The notes under the pieces: model-generated
The model's database searches: none
What the model was told of the DNA's origin: nothing
Seen by the model: the letters and a program-made list of their open reading frames with translations, nothing else
Translations under genes and position numbers: made by a program
Origin: Cytophagales bacterium
GTDB taxonomy: Bacteria > Bacteroidota > Bacteroidia > Cytophagales > 172606-1
Direction of reading: 5' to 3'
Assembly: GCA_030446715.1 (NCBI GenBank)
Contig: JAUJMU010000006.1
Span: 248,001 to 312,000, forward strand
Length of the DNA stretch: 64,000 bases
Part shown: one piece after another, positions 1 to 8,697 of the stretch
Numbering within the stretch: the stretch's first letter is position 1
Layout: every line of letters begins with the position of its first letter

Positions 1-2
1 TG

Positions 3-191
3 GAAGACGACACAATAGACGTGATGGGGCTGACCACCTTTGCTCCCGGGCAACAGTTAACCGTCGTGCTCAACCACATTGACGGCTCCAAAGACCTTAT
101 TCCGGTGAATCACACGTATAATCAAGGGCAGATCGAATGGTTCAAGGCCGGTTCGGCACTGAATCTGATCGGCCAGAAGGAGAAAAAATAA
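3..191 (+). CDS. acn: Aconitate hydratase, C-terminal end (partial)
   Basis: The frame is open from the window edge to a TAA at 189-191 and gives the last 62 residues of a larger protein. The ending WFKAGSALNLI and the preceding stretch with VVLNHIDGSKDLIPVNHTYN match, from memory, the C-terminal swivel domain of Bacteroidota aconitases. Aconitase interconverts citrate and isocitrate in the TCA cycle through a [4Fe-4S] cluster. The cluster cysteines lie upstream of the window, so activity cannot be judged. A strong terminator follows 30 bp after the stop. Confidence 0.8.
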   Translation, partial: EDDTIDVMGLTTFAPGQQLTVVLNHIDGSKDLIPVNHTYNQGQIEWFKAGSALNLIGQKEKK

Positions 192-220
192 CGGCACTCC
201 GGTGCTTTATTACATAACGG

Positions 221-254
221 AAAGGTTTGCTCGTGAGCAAACCTTTCTTTTTTC
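221..254 (+). terminator. Intrinsic terminator after aconitase
   Basis: Two perfect 12-bp arms (AAAGGTTTGCTC at 221-232 and GAGCAAACCTTT at 235-246) with a two-base loop are followed by CTTTTTT. This is a textbook rho-independent terminator placed 30 bp after the stop codon. Confidence 0.85.
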
Positions 255-311
255 GCAATGAAACCGGTCCGCTGCCGTTTTTAGCAGGATGCTTCATACC
301 AGCCAGTCAGC

Positions 312-1010
312 ATGAGAATCAGACTTTTATTTTTTGCCATCTGCCTGCTCACGGGGCTTTTGCCGGCACCGGCACAATACTTGCCTTCGTGCCAGTCATT
401 CTGGGAGCCGAAATCACCGGAATTGTTTTCGGCCAGACTCAGGCAGCGTAACTTCGGGGCAATTCTGGGGGTTCAGCGGGGCAAATACACCTTTATTGAG
501 TTCGGCGCCGAACACCACTGGCGGACCATCAGCCTCAAAAATCCGCGTATTTACGCCCTTTCAGCCAATGCAGCCTACAACTTCGGCCACAACGTACTGG
601 GTTACAATGCTACCTTCTGGATGAAAAGAGGCCGGGTAAATCTTACCTACGGCCTGAATGCCGCCTATTTCACTGACTTTACCCATGCCCGGTACGGTGG
701 CGGCCCGGTGGTGGGCTTTCGTCTGCTGGGTTTTCACCTGAATACCGGCTATAATTTTATGGCCGGCAACAACACCGAAGATCAGGGCCTGACCAAAGTG
801 AACCCGTTGTACATTTCGCTGCGGTATTACTTCCCGGTCAGCAATGATTTCAACTGGGATAAGAAAAGAAAAGACAACGACAGGGAAGACAAAGTAAAGG
901 ACAAGGAAAAAGCAAAAAAGAAGAAGACTAAAGAGAAAGCAAAACGCAAAAAGAAAAAGGCGAAAGCAAAGTCGAAAAAACCAAAGAGAAGGAAAAGGCG
1001 AAGCAGTTAA
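312..1010 (+). CDS. Secreted or outer-membrane hypothetical protein with lysine-rich tail
   Basis: A 232-residue protein. The first ~21 residues are a signal peptide (basic MRIR, hydrophobic LLFFAICLLTGLLPAPA, then QY). Residues ~40-180 have alternating hydrophobic/aromatic runs ending in YISLRYYFPV, suggesting a small beta-barrel, but I do not recognise a named family. The last ~50 residues are almost entirely Lys/Arg/Glu/Asp. The tail coding region belongs to the left arm of an inverted duplication whose degraded partner lies at about 14590-14700. The tail could bind an anionic surface or nucleic acid; that is a guess. Confidence 0.6.
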   Translation: MRIRLLFFAICLLTGLLPAPAQYLPSCQSFWEPKSPELFSARLRQRNFGAILGVQRGKYTFIEFGAEHHWRTISLKNPRIYALSANAAYNFGHNVLGYNATFWMKRGRVNLTYGLNAAYFTDFTHARYGGGPVVGFRLLGFHLNTGYNFMAGNNTEDQGLTKVNPLYISLRYYFPVSNDFNWDKKRKDNDREDKVKDKEKAKKKKTKEKAKRKKKKAKAKSKKPKRRKRRSS

Positions 1011-1929
1011 GCGCCTGGAGTCGAGGAGTAATATTTCTTCATGTAGGATTAGGTGTTTATACTGTAAGTAGTTCGGAATATATACGCAGGAAACTACCGG
1101 CCGGATTACCCTCTTAAAAAATATTTTTTCAAGATGAAATTAAACGATTTACGGGCGCAGTGCAAGCAACTCAGGCTTTTACAAATAGTAACAATTATAA
1201 ACCCACATTCAGTTAAAAAAACCGGGTGGATTCCGTCCTTCACAACCCTAAAACCGGTTAGGTAGTGCTTCTGCAAAAGGATCTCCCTACATGAGTAACC
1301 GCCAATTGAACTTATCAAACTGCCCTTGCTGCCAGATTTAAGAACATTCCCCTGTTCAAGTTCAGACAGAAGGGGCTTTTTTATCAATTTTCACATCTTT
1401 CCGGTTCTGTTTTTCACTGGTAAACCTGGAACAGGATGAGTTGGTATTGTCTTACCTAGTTTAGGCTCTGATCATACTGACTTATCATCTGCAACTCTTC
1501 CGCCCAGTTTTTGAGCAAAGACGTGTTCTTCCTCACGTAAGCATTCAGTTTATCTGACTGCCTGGTGAAAACATATAAGTTGGCCAGGTCATAAAATATT
1601 AATTTGAACTCAGTAAATACCAAAGCCCGGTAAGGCAGCGGGTTATTGAGGTTGGAGATAAACAATTTCAATTCTCCGGCAGCAATAGCGTATATCCTTT
1701 CCGCCTCGCTGGCTTGTCCATTCTTCAACAGGGCGTTCGCTGCTACCCGGCTGCACAAACAATATTCCTGAACTGCGTCAATATTTTCCGCTGAAAGGAT
1801 GAGTACCTGCCGCAGGTTTCTGCCTGCTTCTGCCCAGACCTCAGTATAAAGCTCACAAGCCTGCGGATACTGCTTCTGGCTGAAAGCCTTATTCCCTTTT
1901 TTAATAATTTCTATCCATTCGTATCCCAT
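960..1929. repeat. Left arm of a degenerate inverted duplication
   Basis: This stretch matches the reverse complement of 13516-14700. Shared landmarks are ATATACGCAGGAAACTACCG (about 1080 and, inverted, about 14540), the ACAAATAGTAAC / GCAAATAGTAAC stretch near 1180 and 14440, the GGTATTGT..TACCTAGTTTAGG junction, and the whole small gene at 1456-1929. Non-coding parts have drifted heavily while the gene copies remain about 95% alike. The 1011-1455 part holds no intact gene; a CCCCT...AGGGGCTTTTTT stem near 1347-1384 may be a weak terminator. Confidence 0.7.
1456..1929 (-). CDS. Hypothetical 157-aa helical (TPR-like) protein, intact copy
   Basis: A 157-residue soluble protein starting MGYEWIEIIKKGNKAFSQ. 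The N-terminus (NKAFSQKQYPQACELYTEVW) reads like a TPR-type helix pair. The rest is predicted helical, ending RKNTSLLKNWAEELQMI. There is no signal peptide or membrane segment and I do not recognise a named family. An inverted second copy at 13516-13990 is disrupted by one extra base. The IS5-type element begins only a few bases upstream of the start codon (its right-hand TA duplication aside), so this copy has probably lost its native promoter. Confidence 0.6.
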   Translation of the reverse strand: MGYEWIEIIKKGNKAFSQKQYPQACELYTEVWAEAGRNLRQVLILSAENIDAVQEYCLCSRVAANALLKNGQASEAERIYAIAAGELKLFISNLNNPLPYRALVFTEFKLIFYDLANLYVFTRQSDKLNAYVRKNTSLLKNWAEELQMISQYDQSLN

Positions 1930-1933
1930 AATA

Positions 1934-2808
1934 TTAGGCTGTGTCTGATGAATCGAGTTTAAGGTAGAATCGGATGAAAGCCAGTTTGATCATCGAAAGG
2001 AAACTGACGGCCAGTTTCTCGTATCGGGTAGCAATCCTACGGCACTCTTTAATCCAGCCGATGGACTGTTCTACGGCCGCTCTTTTCTTGTAGGTGTCTT
2101 TATCGAAGCGGTAATGCGGCCCCTTCTTTCTGCGCTTTTTGCCTTCGGGCAAGCGTCTTTCGGGAATCATTGCTTTGATGGCTCTTTCCCGTAAGCGTCT
2201 TCTGAGTTGAGTTGAATCATAGGCTTTATCAGCTACGATTTCTTTGGGTCTAGTTCTGGGCCTACCCTTGCTTGTGGGAATATGTACCTGCTCAAGGAGA
2301 CGGTGAAAATGAGGCGCATCCCCGGCCGCACCCTCACTCAAAAGTGCCGACAGGGGAAGACCTTTGCCATCACAAAGCCAGTGAATTTTAGTGGAAAAAC
2401 CGCCTCTGCTGCGTCCTAACGCATGATCAGTTGGCTCTCCCTGTCTGGTTTGGGCCCCCTTTTTAAGCCGGCTCCTGCTGCCGACTTATGGGCTCTGATG
2501 GTGGTGGAGTCCACTTGCCACAAGTCAAAATCGATCCGCCCCTGCTCATTGAGTTTCAAGAGCAGTCGCTCTAGAATGCGATCAAAAAAGCCACTGATGC
2601 GGTAACGCCTGAATCGGTCATATACGGTTTGCCAACTGCCGTAGCGTTCCGGCAGATCCCGCCAGGGGGCTCCACTGCATAATACCCAAAACATACCGTT
2701 CATCATCTCTCGGTGGTCCCGCCACTGACCACCCCGTTTGCCCTTGCTGCTGGGAAACAGGTCGGCTATCTTTGTCCATTGCTTATCTGCTATTTCATAC
2801 CGTCTCAT
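1934..2808 (-). CDS. IS5-family transposase in two overlapping frames
   Basis: Frame one (2808 to 2416) runs MRRYEIADKQWTKIADLFP to the first catalytic Asp in WQVDSTTIRAHK. The -1 frame carries DHALGRSRGGFSTKIHWLCD, the second Asp in EIVADKAYDS, and the Glu in AAVEQSIGWIKECRR, ending at 1934. Together they make a DDE transposase of normal length. The frames overlap across a TTAAAAAGGGGG run at about 2455-2468, where -1 frameshifting of the IS427 type could occur. I count this copy as possibly functional, because each frame is otherwise free of stops. Confidence 0.75.
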
Positions 2809-2860
2809 CTTTGACTATACGGCTGGTAATCCCCTTCCGTTCCATTCATCAGACACAGCC
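1937..2860 (-). mobile_element. IS5-family (IS427-like) insertion sequence, copy 1
   Basis: About 924 bp bounded by inverted repeats GGCTGTGTCTGATGAAT and ATTCATCAGACACAGCC, flanked by TA on both sides (1935-1936, 2861-2862), the duplication expected for this group. It carries one transposase in two frames. A decayed second copy lies at 61478-62398 and a 3'-end shred at about 21508-21582. Confidence 0.85.
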
Positions 2861-2862
2861 TA

Positions 2863-3455
2863 GACTTGTTTGTGAACTTGTTTGTGATTGGTTTTAAGCG
2901 GTTTAAAAATAGGATTACATAAACAGCTCTAACGAATTAGCTTTTTTATGTCCAAATGCCCGAAAAAGTAGAAAAATCAATGTTTGAACCTGGAAACCAG
3001 CCCAATATTAGGCTACCCTGCAGTAACTGTTCATTTAAATAGTTGATAATCAATACCCGACAAGTCTGTTGAATCACACTCAACTTAACTACCACCATGC
3101 CCAACCCCTGCTCTAGCACTGGTTTATTATAACCTCTTTAGTTCTGTGCAGCGGCAGCCTGACTTTCTGATACTTTGGGCCTCTCCTTTGGGTAAACGCC
3201 TACTGCTAAATAAGACTTTGGGATTGCGCAACTTGCCAGTAGAATAACACTATGCGGCCATCCGGAAAATAGCCTATCTCATAGCGTAATTATTTGATCA
3301 TCAGTATAGTAAACGGGCTTTCGGATAGCCACTAAGCCCGGAAAGGGAAGTTTTTAGAGGTTTTACTATCTTATTGGGCAGGCTAAATAAATATTCTATT
3401 GGGTTCTTTTCCCATTCCTAATATTGCTTACTAAAATAAGTCCTGCATAACCAAC
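2863..3455. other. Intergenic, no gene recognised
   Basis: About 590 bp of AT-rich sequence between the IS5 element and the membrane gene. I see no open frame of useful length on either strand, no RNA gene, and no clear repeat. It may hold the displaced promoter of the 1456-1929 gene. Confidence 0.5.
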
Positions 3456-3800
3456 TTATTTACTGAAGGCAAAGATGAGTAGCAGCACAAAACCTGAAAC
3501 AGCCAGTAAACCATGCCCTATTGCCAGTATTTTGGGAATAGGTTTGCCGGTAATATCCCTGAAAACCATGTAGACTCCCCCGAGCGCTGCCAGTACAAAC
3601 AAAGTTAAGCTCTCCCACGGGTCAGGCCCGTCTCCGGTAATATAAATGATCAATAGCACCAAGCCAATAACAGCCATAGGACCATGGGTGAAAACGATTG
3701 CTTTAGGCGTTTGTTTACCTGCCAAGACAAAGCTTAATAGGTATAGGCCCAGCAGGGCGGCTAAGGCAAAAAAACCGATAGAAGCGTAAATGGTAGTCAT
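3456..3800 (-). CDS. Four-helix integral membrane protein, conserved hypothetical
   Basis: A 114-residue protein made of four hydrophobic helices (residues ~5-27, 36-54, 63-80, 92-112) with two repeated turns (FTHGPMAVIG and AIGHGLLAVSG), each holding a His-Gly. The internal similarity suggests a two-helix duplication. I do not recognise a named family. It begins 12 bp after the Rieske fragment and follows the sigma factor gene, so the three are probably co-transcribed. Confidence 0.6.
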   Translation of the reverse strand: MTTIYASIGFFALAALLGLYLLSFVLAGKQTPKAIVFTHGPMAVIGLVLLIIYITGDGPDPWESLTLFVLAALGGVYMVFRDITGKPIPKILAIGHGLLAVSGFVLLLIFAFSK

Positions 3801-3812
3801 GGTATCCTGGGT

Positions 3813-4025
3813 TTAGGTGATGGGGTTATTAAGCGTGTAATGCGGGGGAAAATCGTCTTTGGGCAAATGCTCCCAAGCTACGTCTACCCGTTTTGGCTCC
3901 AGGTTCATAATAGCCGGACCTTCGATTCCGGTGCCGTCAATCATAATTCGGCTGCCGTGGCAGGGACAATCCCAAGTCTTTTCAGCGTTATTCCAGTTTA
4001 CAATACACTTCATGTGCGTGCACAC
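3813..4025 (-). CDS. Rieske [2Fe-2S] domain, probably an N-terminally truncated remnant
   Basis: Seventy residues with both Rieske ligand pairs: CTH near the start and CPCHGSR about 16 residues on, then EGPAIMNLEP. The reading frame remains open upstream (SFVCSAVCTHMK) but no good start codon is seen; GTG at 4025 is the only nearby candidate. In related FAD-dependent oxidoreductases this domain sits at the C-terminus, so a free-standing fragment is best explained by loss of the flavoprotein part. It lies between an ECF sigma gene and a small membrane protein. Confidence 0.6.
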   Translation of the reverse strand: MCTHMKCIVNWNNAEKTWDCPCHGSRIMIDGTGIEGPAIMNLEPKRVDVAWEHLPKDDFPPHYTLNNPIT

Positions 4026-4064
4026 GGCTGAGCATACAAAAGAACAGTGATTGTTGCCTTGTAT

Positions 4065-4724
4065 CTATATCTGCTGAAAAACCCGCTCTACCATCTGGTC
4101 GCAGTAGATTAAGTTGAACTCGTACACGGTGGCATGGGGATACCATTTTTCAAGCTCCTTGCGCAGCATATTCCTGGCCCGGTTCAGGCGCACCTTTACG
4201 TTTGATTCAGAAAGGTTTGCCACCGCTGCCGTTTCCTGAATGTTAAAACCTTCCAGTTCCCGCAGTATGAAAACAGTACGATACTCTACGGGCAATTTCT
4301 CAATGCATTTTTCTAAGACCACCCCCAGTTCCCGGTTGAGAATCTCCTGCCCGGCATCAGCATATAGCATACTTTCCGGGGTATAATTGGACTCAGTGGG
4401 GCTAAGTTCTGAGAAACCGGAAGTTACCCGATGGGCAGGCCTTTGAGCCCAGTGGTAACATTTGTTGAGCATAATGCGGATTAGCCAGGTTTTATAAGAG
4501 GATCGTTCTTCAAATTTCACCAAGTTCTGGTAGGCAGCAATATAGGTTTCCTGCATCAAGTCCTGCACATCATCGTGGGATATACGGTAGGAGCGGCCAA
4601 TCTTATACAACACGCCGTTGTAGCGCCGGATCAGGATTTCGAAATAACATTTCTCACCCGCTTTTATTTTCTGAACTAATTCAGAATCAGAGGAACAGCT
4701 TTTCAGAGGGTCAGACTTCCCCAT
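4065..4724 (-). CDS. RNA polymerase sigma factor, sigma-70 family (ECF)
   Basis: A 219-residue ECF-type sigma factor. Region 2 is seen in FEILIRRYNGVLYKIGRSY and DVQDLMQETYIAAYQNLVKF; region 4 in LPVEYRTVFILRELEGFN and the helix-turn-helix ETAAVANLSESNVKVRLNRA. The inter-domain linker is longer than usual and there is a ~20-residue C-terminal tail. No anti-sigma gene with a transmembrane zinc-binding fold follows; instead there is a Rieske fragment and a small membrane protein. Such factors direct RNA polymerase to stress or envelope genes; the target here is unknown. Confidence 0.85.
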   Translation of the reverse strand: MGKSDPLKSCSSDSELVQKIKAGEKCYFEILIRRYNGVLYKIGRSYRISHDDVQDLMQETYIAAYQNLVKFEERSSYKTWLIRIMLNKCYHWAQRPAHRVTSGFSELSPTESNYTPESMLYADAGQEILNRELGVVLEKCIEKLPVEYRTVFILRELEGFNIQETAAVANLSESNVKVRLNRARNMLRKELEKWYPHATVYEFNLIYCDQMVERVFQQI

Positions 4725-4989
4725 ACATTTTCATAGTTATTTCAAAAGCGATGCTTGCATCCAACAAAATGAATGGTGCCTGATGTCAGACGATCTTCTC
4801 TTTAGAGTTGCCCAAATAGCAAAAAGTTACAAGGATCAGAAACAATTTTTCGGCAATTTTGAGAAAGCCTGATTTCGTAAACCTATTTTTCAATGTGTCG
4901 GTTAACCCAATGGGCGCTTTTAAAAGCCCGGGCTTTGCTGCTGGGTAGTGCAAAAAACAGGGTGCTGATTGGGAGAAAAACAACGAGGG
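4725..4989. other. Intergenic
   Basis: Holds the presumed promoter of the sigma factor gene and the left end of the IS1 relic. No gene is seen. Confidence 0.4.
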
Positions 4990-5795
4990 GTTTAAATTGG
5001 GGTCGCCAAACAAAAACCACACAAGAACATGTGCGATTCACCAATCCGCTGCCCTCGCTGTCTGAGCACAAACGCACGAGAAATACGGTCTGAATTTCAA
5101 CCACAAGAAACAGCAGCACAAGTGTAAGGATTGTAAATACAAGTTTGTCGATAAAGGGCAAGAGTGGTTCATCTCCTCGCAAAAGCAGCAACTGGTCAAA
5201 AAGCTGCCAGCCGGGCGGATCTCGCTGAGGGGTATTTGCCGGGTGGTGGACATCTCGCTGACCTGGCTGCTGAAATTCATCAAACAACTCTACCGGCAGT
5301 TGCCTGATGATCTCAATTGTCATATTCCAGTCAGGCAGGTCAGGCAAGGGGACCGATTCTACATCAGACTCTTTGATAATGAAGCCGATGAGTTGTGGTC
5401 CTTTGTCAGAAAAAGGGACAATGTGTACTACATCTGGCTAGTCATCCACCGGGCCACAAGGCAGGTAATCGCTTTTCATGTAGGAGACCGGAGCCGAAAG
5501 TCTGCCCGGGCTCTGTGGGAGAAACTACCCAACAAGTTCAAAAATACGGCTTAAAATGATTGGGAGAGTTACAAAACTGTCATTCCACAGGGACAGCACC
5601 TGTACTGTAAGCAAAAGCAGTACACCAACCACGTGGAAAGGTTCAATTGTACCCTCCGTCAAAAGATGTTCTCGACTCGTGAGAGAAACCCTATCCTTTT
5701 CCAAAACACTCGACAATCACATTGGAGCTATCAAATTCTTCCTCTGCCAGCATAATTTGAAACAGCAAGCCTCAACTACAGCACCTTAAATTGCG
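4990..5795 (+). pseudogene. IS1-family transposase relic
   Basis: Translated pieces in shifting frames are IS1-like: a Cys/Lys-rich zinc-binding start, RGICRVVDISLTWLLKF, then DELWSFVRKRDNVYYIWLVI and RQVIAFHVGDRS, and finally NHVERFNCTLRQ and LSFSKTLDNHIGAIKFFLC. The core after the catalytic DELW block is interrupted by a stop and a small deletion at about 5553, and the first zinc-binding part is out of frame. Terminal repeats are not clear, so the bounds are approximate. Confidence 0.7.
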
Positions 5796-5931
5796 CACTA
5801 CCTGCTGCTGAAGCAATCCGGCGGCCATCTGTTTGCCTTGACTCAAACATTTGAAACCGGATAGCCTCCGCTCGTGAAAGAGTTTTGTCATTCCACCTTA
5901 TCACCCTTAAAAACTTAGCCTTCCCAACCCG

Positions 5932-6490
5932 TTACTGCTTCACGTGCGGCTGGTAGACGAAGCGGGTGGTGACGGCGATGGTTTCGGCGATTTTCTGGAA
6001 CACCAGCGTCGGGATTTCGATCTTGTGGTCGGCCAGGACCACGGTAAAGCCGGCATCCAGTTGCAGCTTGCCGCTCCCCACGCCGAGCTTGCCCCTGATG
6101 GTCTGGTCCCGTTCCACGCCGTGCACATTCAGTTTGCCCGTGGCGCTTACCGGGTAAGTGCCCGGCTTTGCCCAGTCCATGTTTTCGTTGATCTTGCCCT
6201 TGAAGGTGGCGAAGGGGTACTTGTCACTCTCAAGGTAATTCTCGTTGAAGTGCTCCTGCATCAGCCCGTTTTCGAACAGAAAGCTTTTGATGGGTACCTT
6301 CACGGCTATCTCCCCGTAGTTGTATTGATCAGGATTGCGCCCTGGCGTTGTGGGCTTCAATGTCTGCCAGGGGCGCCTTCGATAAGAAGGTTACATTGCC
6401 GCTCCCGGCGGAGAAAAGATGTTGCGCCGGCGCCGTTCCCGCGTACGCCCAGGCCAGCAGCACGACCAGTATTCGTTTCATGGCTTTCAT
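5932..6490 (-). pseudogene. YceI-family periplasmic protein, one-base frameshift
   Basis: From the ATG at 6490 the frame gives a signal peptide and FSAGSGNVTFLSKAPLADIE, then meets a TGA. The other frame continues with EIAVKVPIKSFLFENGLMQE and YPFATFKGKI to 5932. Adding one C to the CC run near 6336 (TCCTGATC) joins them into a standard ~185-residue YceI lipocalin-like protein that would hold an isoprenoid or other amphipathic ligand. The gene lies last in a run with DUF5777 and Rieske genes. The shift may be decay or a sequencing error. Confidence 0.8.
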
Positions 6491-6591
6491 CGGATTGAAG
6501 TTAGTAGCAGTATAAAGTTTGGGTAATGAGTCTGGGGTATTAAATATTGGCTATCGTGCAGGAGAAAGTCTGGTGCAAGTCTTAATACTCA

Positions 6592-7485
6592 CTATCCATT
6601 ACTCCTTTTGGATTTGCGGGCTAGGCTGAACGTGCGGGAGATGTTAAATCCGTAGTGAATATCGCCTTCTCCCCAGCGTCCTTCGGTTTCGGCCAGAAAC
6701 TGCTTTTTCTACCATACCCAGAGAGTTGGTAAAATGCAGGGAGAATACGTGTCCGCCGGTTTCGATGTCAAAGCCGACCGCAAGGGCGTTGTGGTAGGCC
6801 GGGTTCAGCTGGTCGGGCAGTACTGCGTAATACTCTCCGTTGAAAGCTACCCTTTTTACTGATCTTATACCGGCCGGCCACGCCAATGGCGGTCACCAGA
6901 TTGCTTTCACCGTTAAAATTGGTCCGGTTGCGGTAGAGCAGAGTAGGCATTAACTGCAGGGAAAGCCGCTCACTCATCTTCCGCGCAATCAGCAGCTGTC
7001 CGCTGTAGCTCAGCCGCGACTGCAGGGTTATTCCTGACTCGGGGGCAAACCGTTCGGCAGTCAGATATGCGCCGCCCAGCATTGTAACGGTAACAGGCAT
7101 AGCCAGCGCGCTTTCCGTCTGCCGAGCAGCTTGAATTTAACAAACCCGTCATACAGCTTCCCGAAAGAACTGCGCCCGATGCCGACCATCAGACGGTCGG
7201 TGGGGCCGTATTCGAGGCCAATCCGGACCCGCGCCTGATCAAGGCCCCACAATTCGTAGGGCCCCGAATTGAGCCGCCCGAAGCGGTGTGAAATGCGGAA
7301 GTCGAGGTGGTTGCGCGGCAGCGTCTCCACCGAGTGACCATTGATCACACGAGTGGATTTGAAGGTGGCCTGAATGTATCCGGTCGTGGTGCTGTCAGTT
7401 CCCAGCATTCCCAACAGGTCATCCTGGGCGTAGAGGCCGGGGTTGTCAGCAGAAGGCACAGAGCCAGCAGGAGTACTTTGTTCAT
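6592..7485 (-). pseudogene. DUF5777-type beta-barrel protein with four homopolymer frameshifts
   Basis: From ATG 7485 the pieces read MNKVLLLALCLLLTTP, then GLYAQDDLLGMLGTDST, HLDFRISHRFGRLNSGPYEL, RIGLEYGPTDRLMVGIGRSS, VAFNGEYYAVLPDQL, and finally EGRWGEGDIHYGFNISR to a stop at 6592. This is the DUF5777 outer-membrane beta-barrel pattern. Frames change at about 7442 (C run), 7121 (CC), 6855 (A run) and 6702 (A run); each is a one-base change. If those are repaired the gene is a normal ~297-residue protein. It lies between the Rieske and YceI genes and probably works with them in a periplasmic redox or thiosulfate-type pathway, which is inference. Confidence 0.75.
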
Positions 7486-7542
7486 AAATAGTTGCCTGAG
7501 TAAAAAATGGAAGAAAAGGCAGCAGGAAAGGCTGCCTTCCGG

Positions 7543-7986
7543 TTACTCCTCATATAGCCGCAGGGTATTAGTTTTACCGTTGAAGGCCGTTTTGTACTGT
7601 TTCAGGGGAGTGGTGGCCGGGCCTTTGAGTACGCTGCCGGTAGTCGAAAAATGGGCCCCGTGCAACGGGCAGTTAAAATGGTCGGTGCTGGCCTGATAGG
7701 TCAGTTCCTGCCCCCTGTGCGTACAGTCCTTGGATACGGCCACAAAGTTTCCGTCCGTTTTCCGGGCCACAATGATGGGCTGACCCTTGACGATTACGAA
7801 TTCGCCGTTGTTTTGAAGTTTGCTGTAATCGGTGCTGTTGAGGTCGAGGGAGAGGTCCAGCTTGCCGCTCCTGTCGGCCGGTTTAGGCTCTTCGTTGGCG
7901 CAGGCAGTGAGGCCGCCCATGCAGTACAGGGCCATGAGGGCGCCGCTGCTCATGCCCAGGTTACGGATAAATTCAGATCGTGTCAT
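7543..7986 (-). CDS. Rieske (2Fe-2S) protein, membrane-anchored
   Basis: A 147-residue protein. Residues 1-30 are an export/lipoprotein-like leader ending LTACANEE, so it is probably a periplasmic lipoprotein. The Rieske ligands are CTHRG (near residue 88) and CPLHGAHF (near residue 105), with the typical spacing and the following GSVLKGPATTPL. It likely passes electrons on the outer side of the inner membrane. It is followed by DUF5777 and YceI and preceded by a thioredoxin and a TonB receptor, all on the minus strand. Confidence 0.85.
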   Translation of the reverse strand: MTRSEFIRNLGMSSGALMALYCMGGLTACANEEPKPADRSGKLDLSLDLNSTDYSKLQNNGEFVIVKGQPIIVARKTDGNFVAVSKDCTHRGQELTYQASTDHFNCPLHGAHFSTTGSVLKGPATTPLKQYKTAFNGKTNTLRLYEE

Positions 7987-8166
7987 AAGGATAGAGTTGG
8001 TAAGGTTTTTAATGTTGAATAAGTTGGGAGAATCAGGGAAACTGGTAGATAAGCCGGTTTCCCCGGCTGAAGATTGAGTTCATCTCACTTGTCGCGACAA
8101 TCCTGAGGCCAGGTTCCTGCACGGGAAACTATGTCAGAACCTCCTGCTCGCTGCATTGTATTGCCA

Positions 8167-8688
8167 CTATTCATTCTTAGAAAACTGCGCCTGACGCAAC
8201 CAGTCCAACAACTGCCTGGGGGAAACAAAACCCGTTTGCCGGTTGACAATGGTGTACTGTTCATCCAGGACTACAATGGCCGGGTATGCCACCTGACCCT
8301 TTTGCCCGGCCAGGGCTACCGCCAGGCTGTGGATACCGGTTCCGTTGCCGGTAGCTTTAAAGCCGAAAAGCTGACCGGCAAACCGTACGGTTTGCTCCTT
8401 TTCGGCATTCAGCTGAACGGCATAAAAATGCCCGTTCAGGTACCTGGCCACCTCCGGATTTTTAAAGGTCTTTCTTTCTGCGAGCTTGCAATAGGAGCAC
8501 CAGTCGGTATACACCTGAACCAGGACTTTTTTTGGCTGCTTCCGCATCGAATCCTCTAATTGCGCAAAGGAAAGCCAGTTCACACCCGCGGATTGGGCAT
8601 ACAGGTTAGTTCCTGGCCCAGCCAGGTTCAGCCACACGGCAATCCCAATAATAATTTTTCCCATAGCAGCCCTTGTGATTGTCCCCAA
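8167..8688 (-). CDS. Exported thioredoxin-fold protein
   Basis: A 173-residue protein with a signal peptide (most likely start the second Met, MGKIIIGIAVWLNLAG, ending LYAQS). The thioredoxin active site is WCSYCKLAE (CxxC) near residues 63-71, followed by NPEVARYLNGHFYAVQLNAE and the cis-Pro segment VAYPAIVVL. It resembles thioredoxin-like DUF255/Thioredoxin_7 proteins. It starts 10 bp after the stop of the TonB receptor, so it is translated from the same mRNA and may reduce or mature that receptor's partners. Confidence 0.8.
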   Translation of the reverse strand: MGTITRAAMGKIIIGIAVWLNLAGPGTNLYAQSAGVNWLSFAQLEDSMRKQPKKVLVQVYTDWCSYCKLAERKTFKNPEVARYLNGHFYAVQLNAEKEQTVRFAGQLFGFKATGNGTGIHSLAVALAGQKGQVAYPAIVVLDEQYTIVNRQTGFVSPRQLLDWLRQAQFSKNE

Positions 8689-8697
8689 AGTGATTGC

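Noticed and set aside
1106-1387. A 93-codon minus-strand frame (MIKKPLLSELEQ...).
   Set aside because: It lies wholly in the degraded inverted-repeat arm; the partner arm does not keep the frame, and composition is not protein-like.
2455-2468. Calling the IS5 transposase copy 1 a pseudogene because of two frames.
   Set aside because: IS5-group elements of this type commonly use frameshifting and both halves are otherwise intact, so I left the question open.
3840-4050. Plus-strand frames over the Rieske fragment.
   Set aside because: The minus strand has both Rieske ligand motifs; the opposite frames have no recognisable content.
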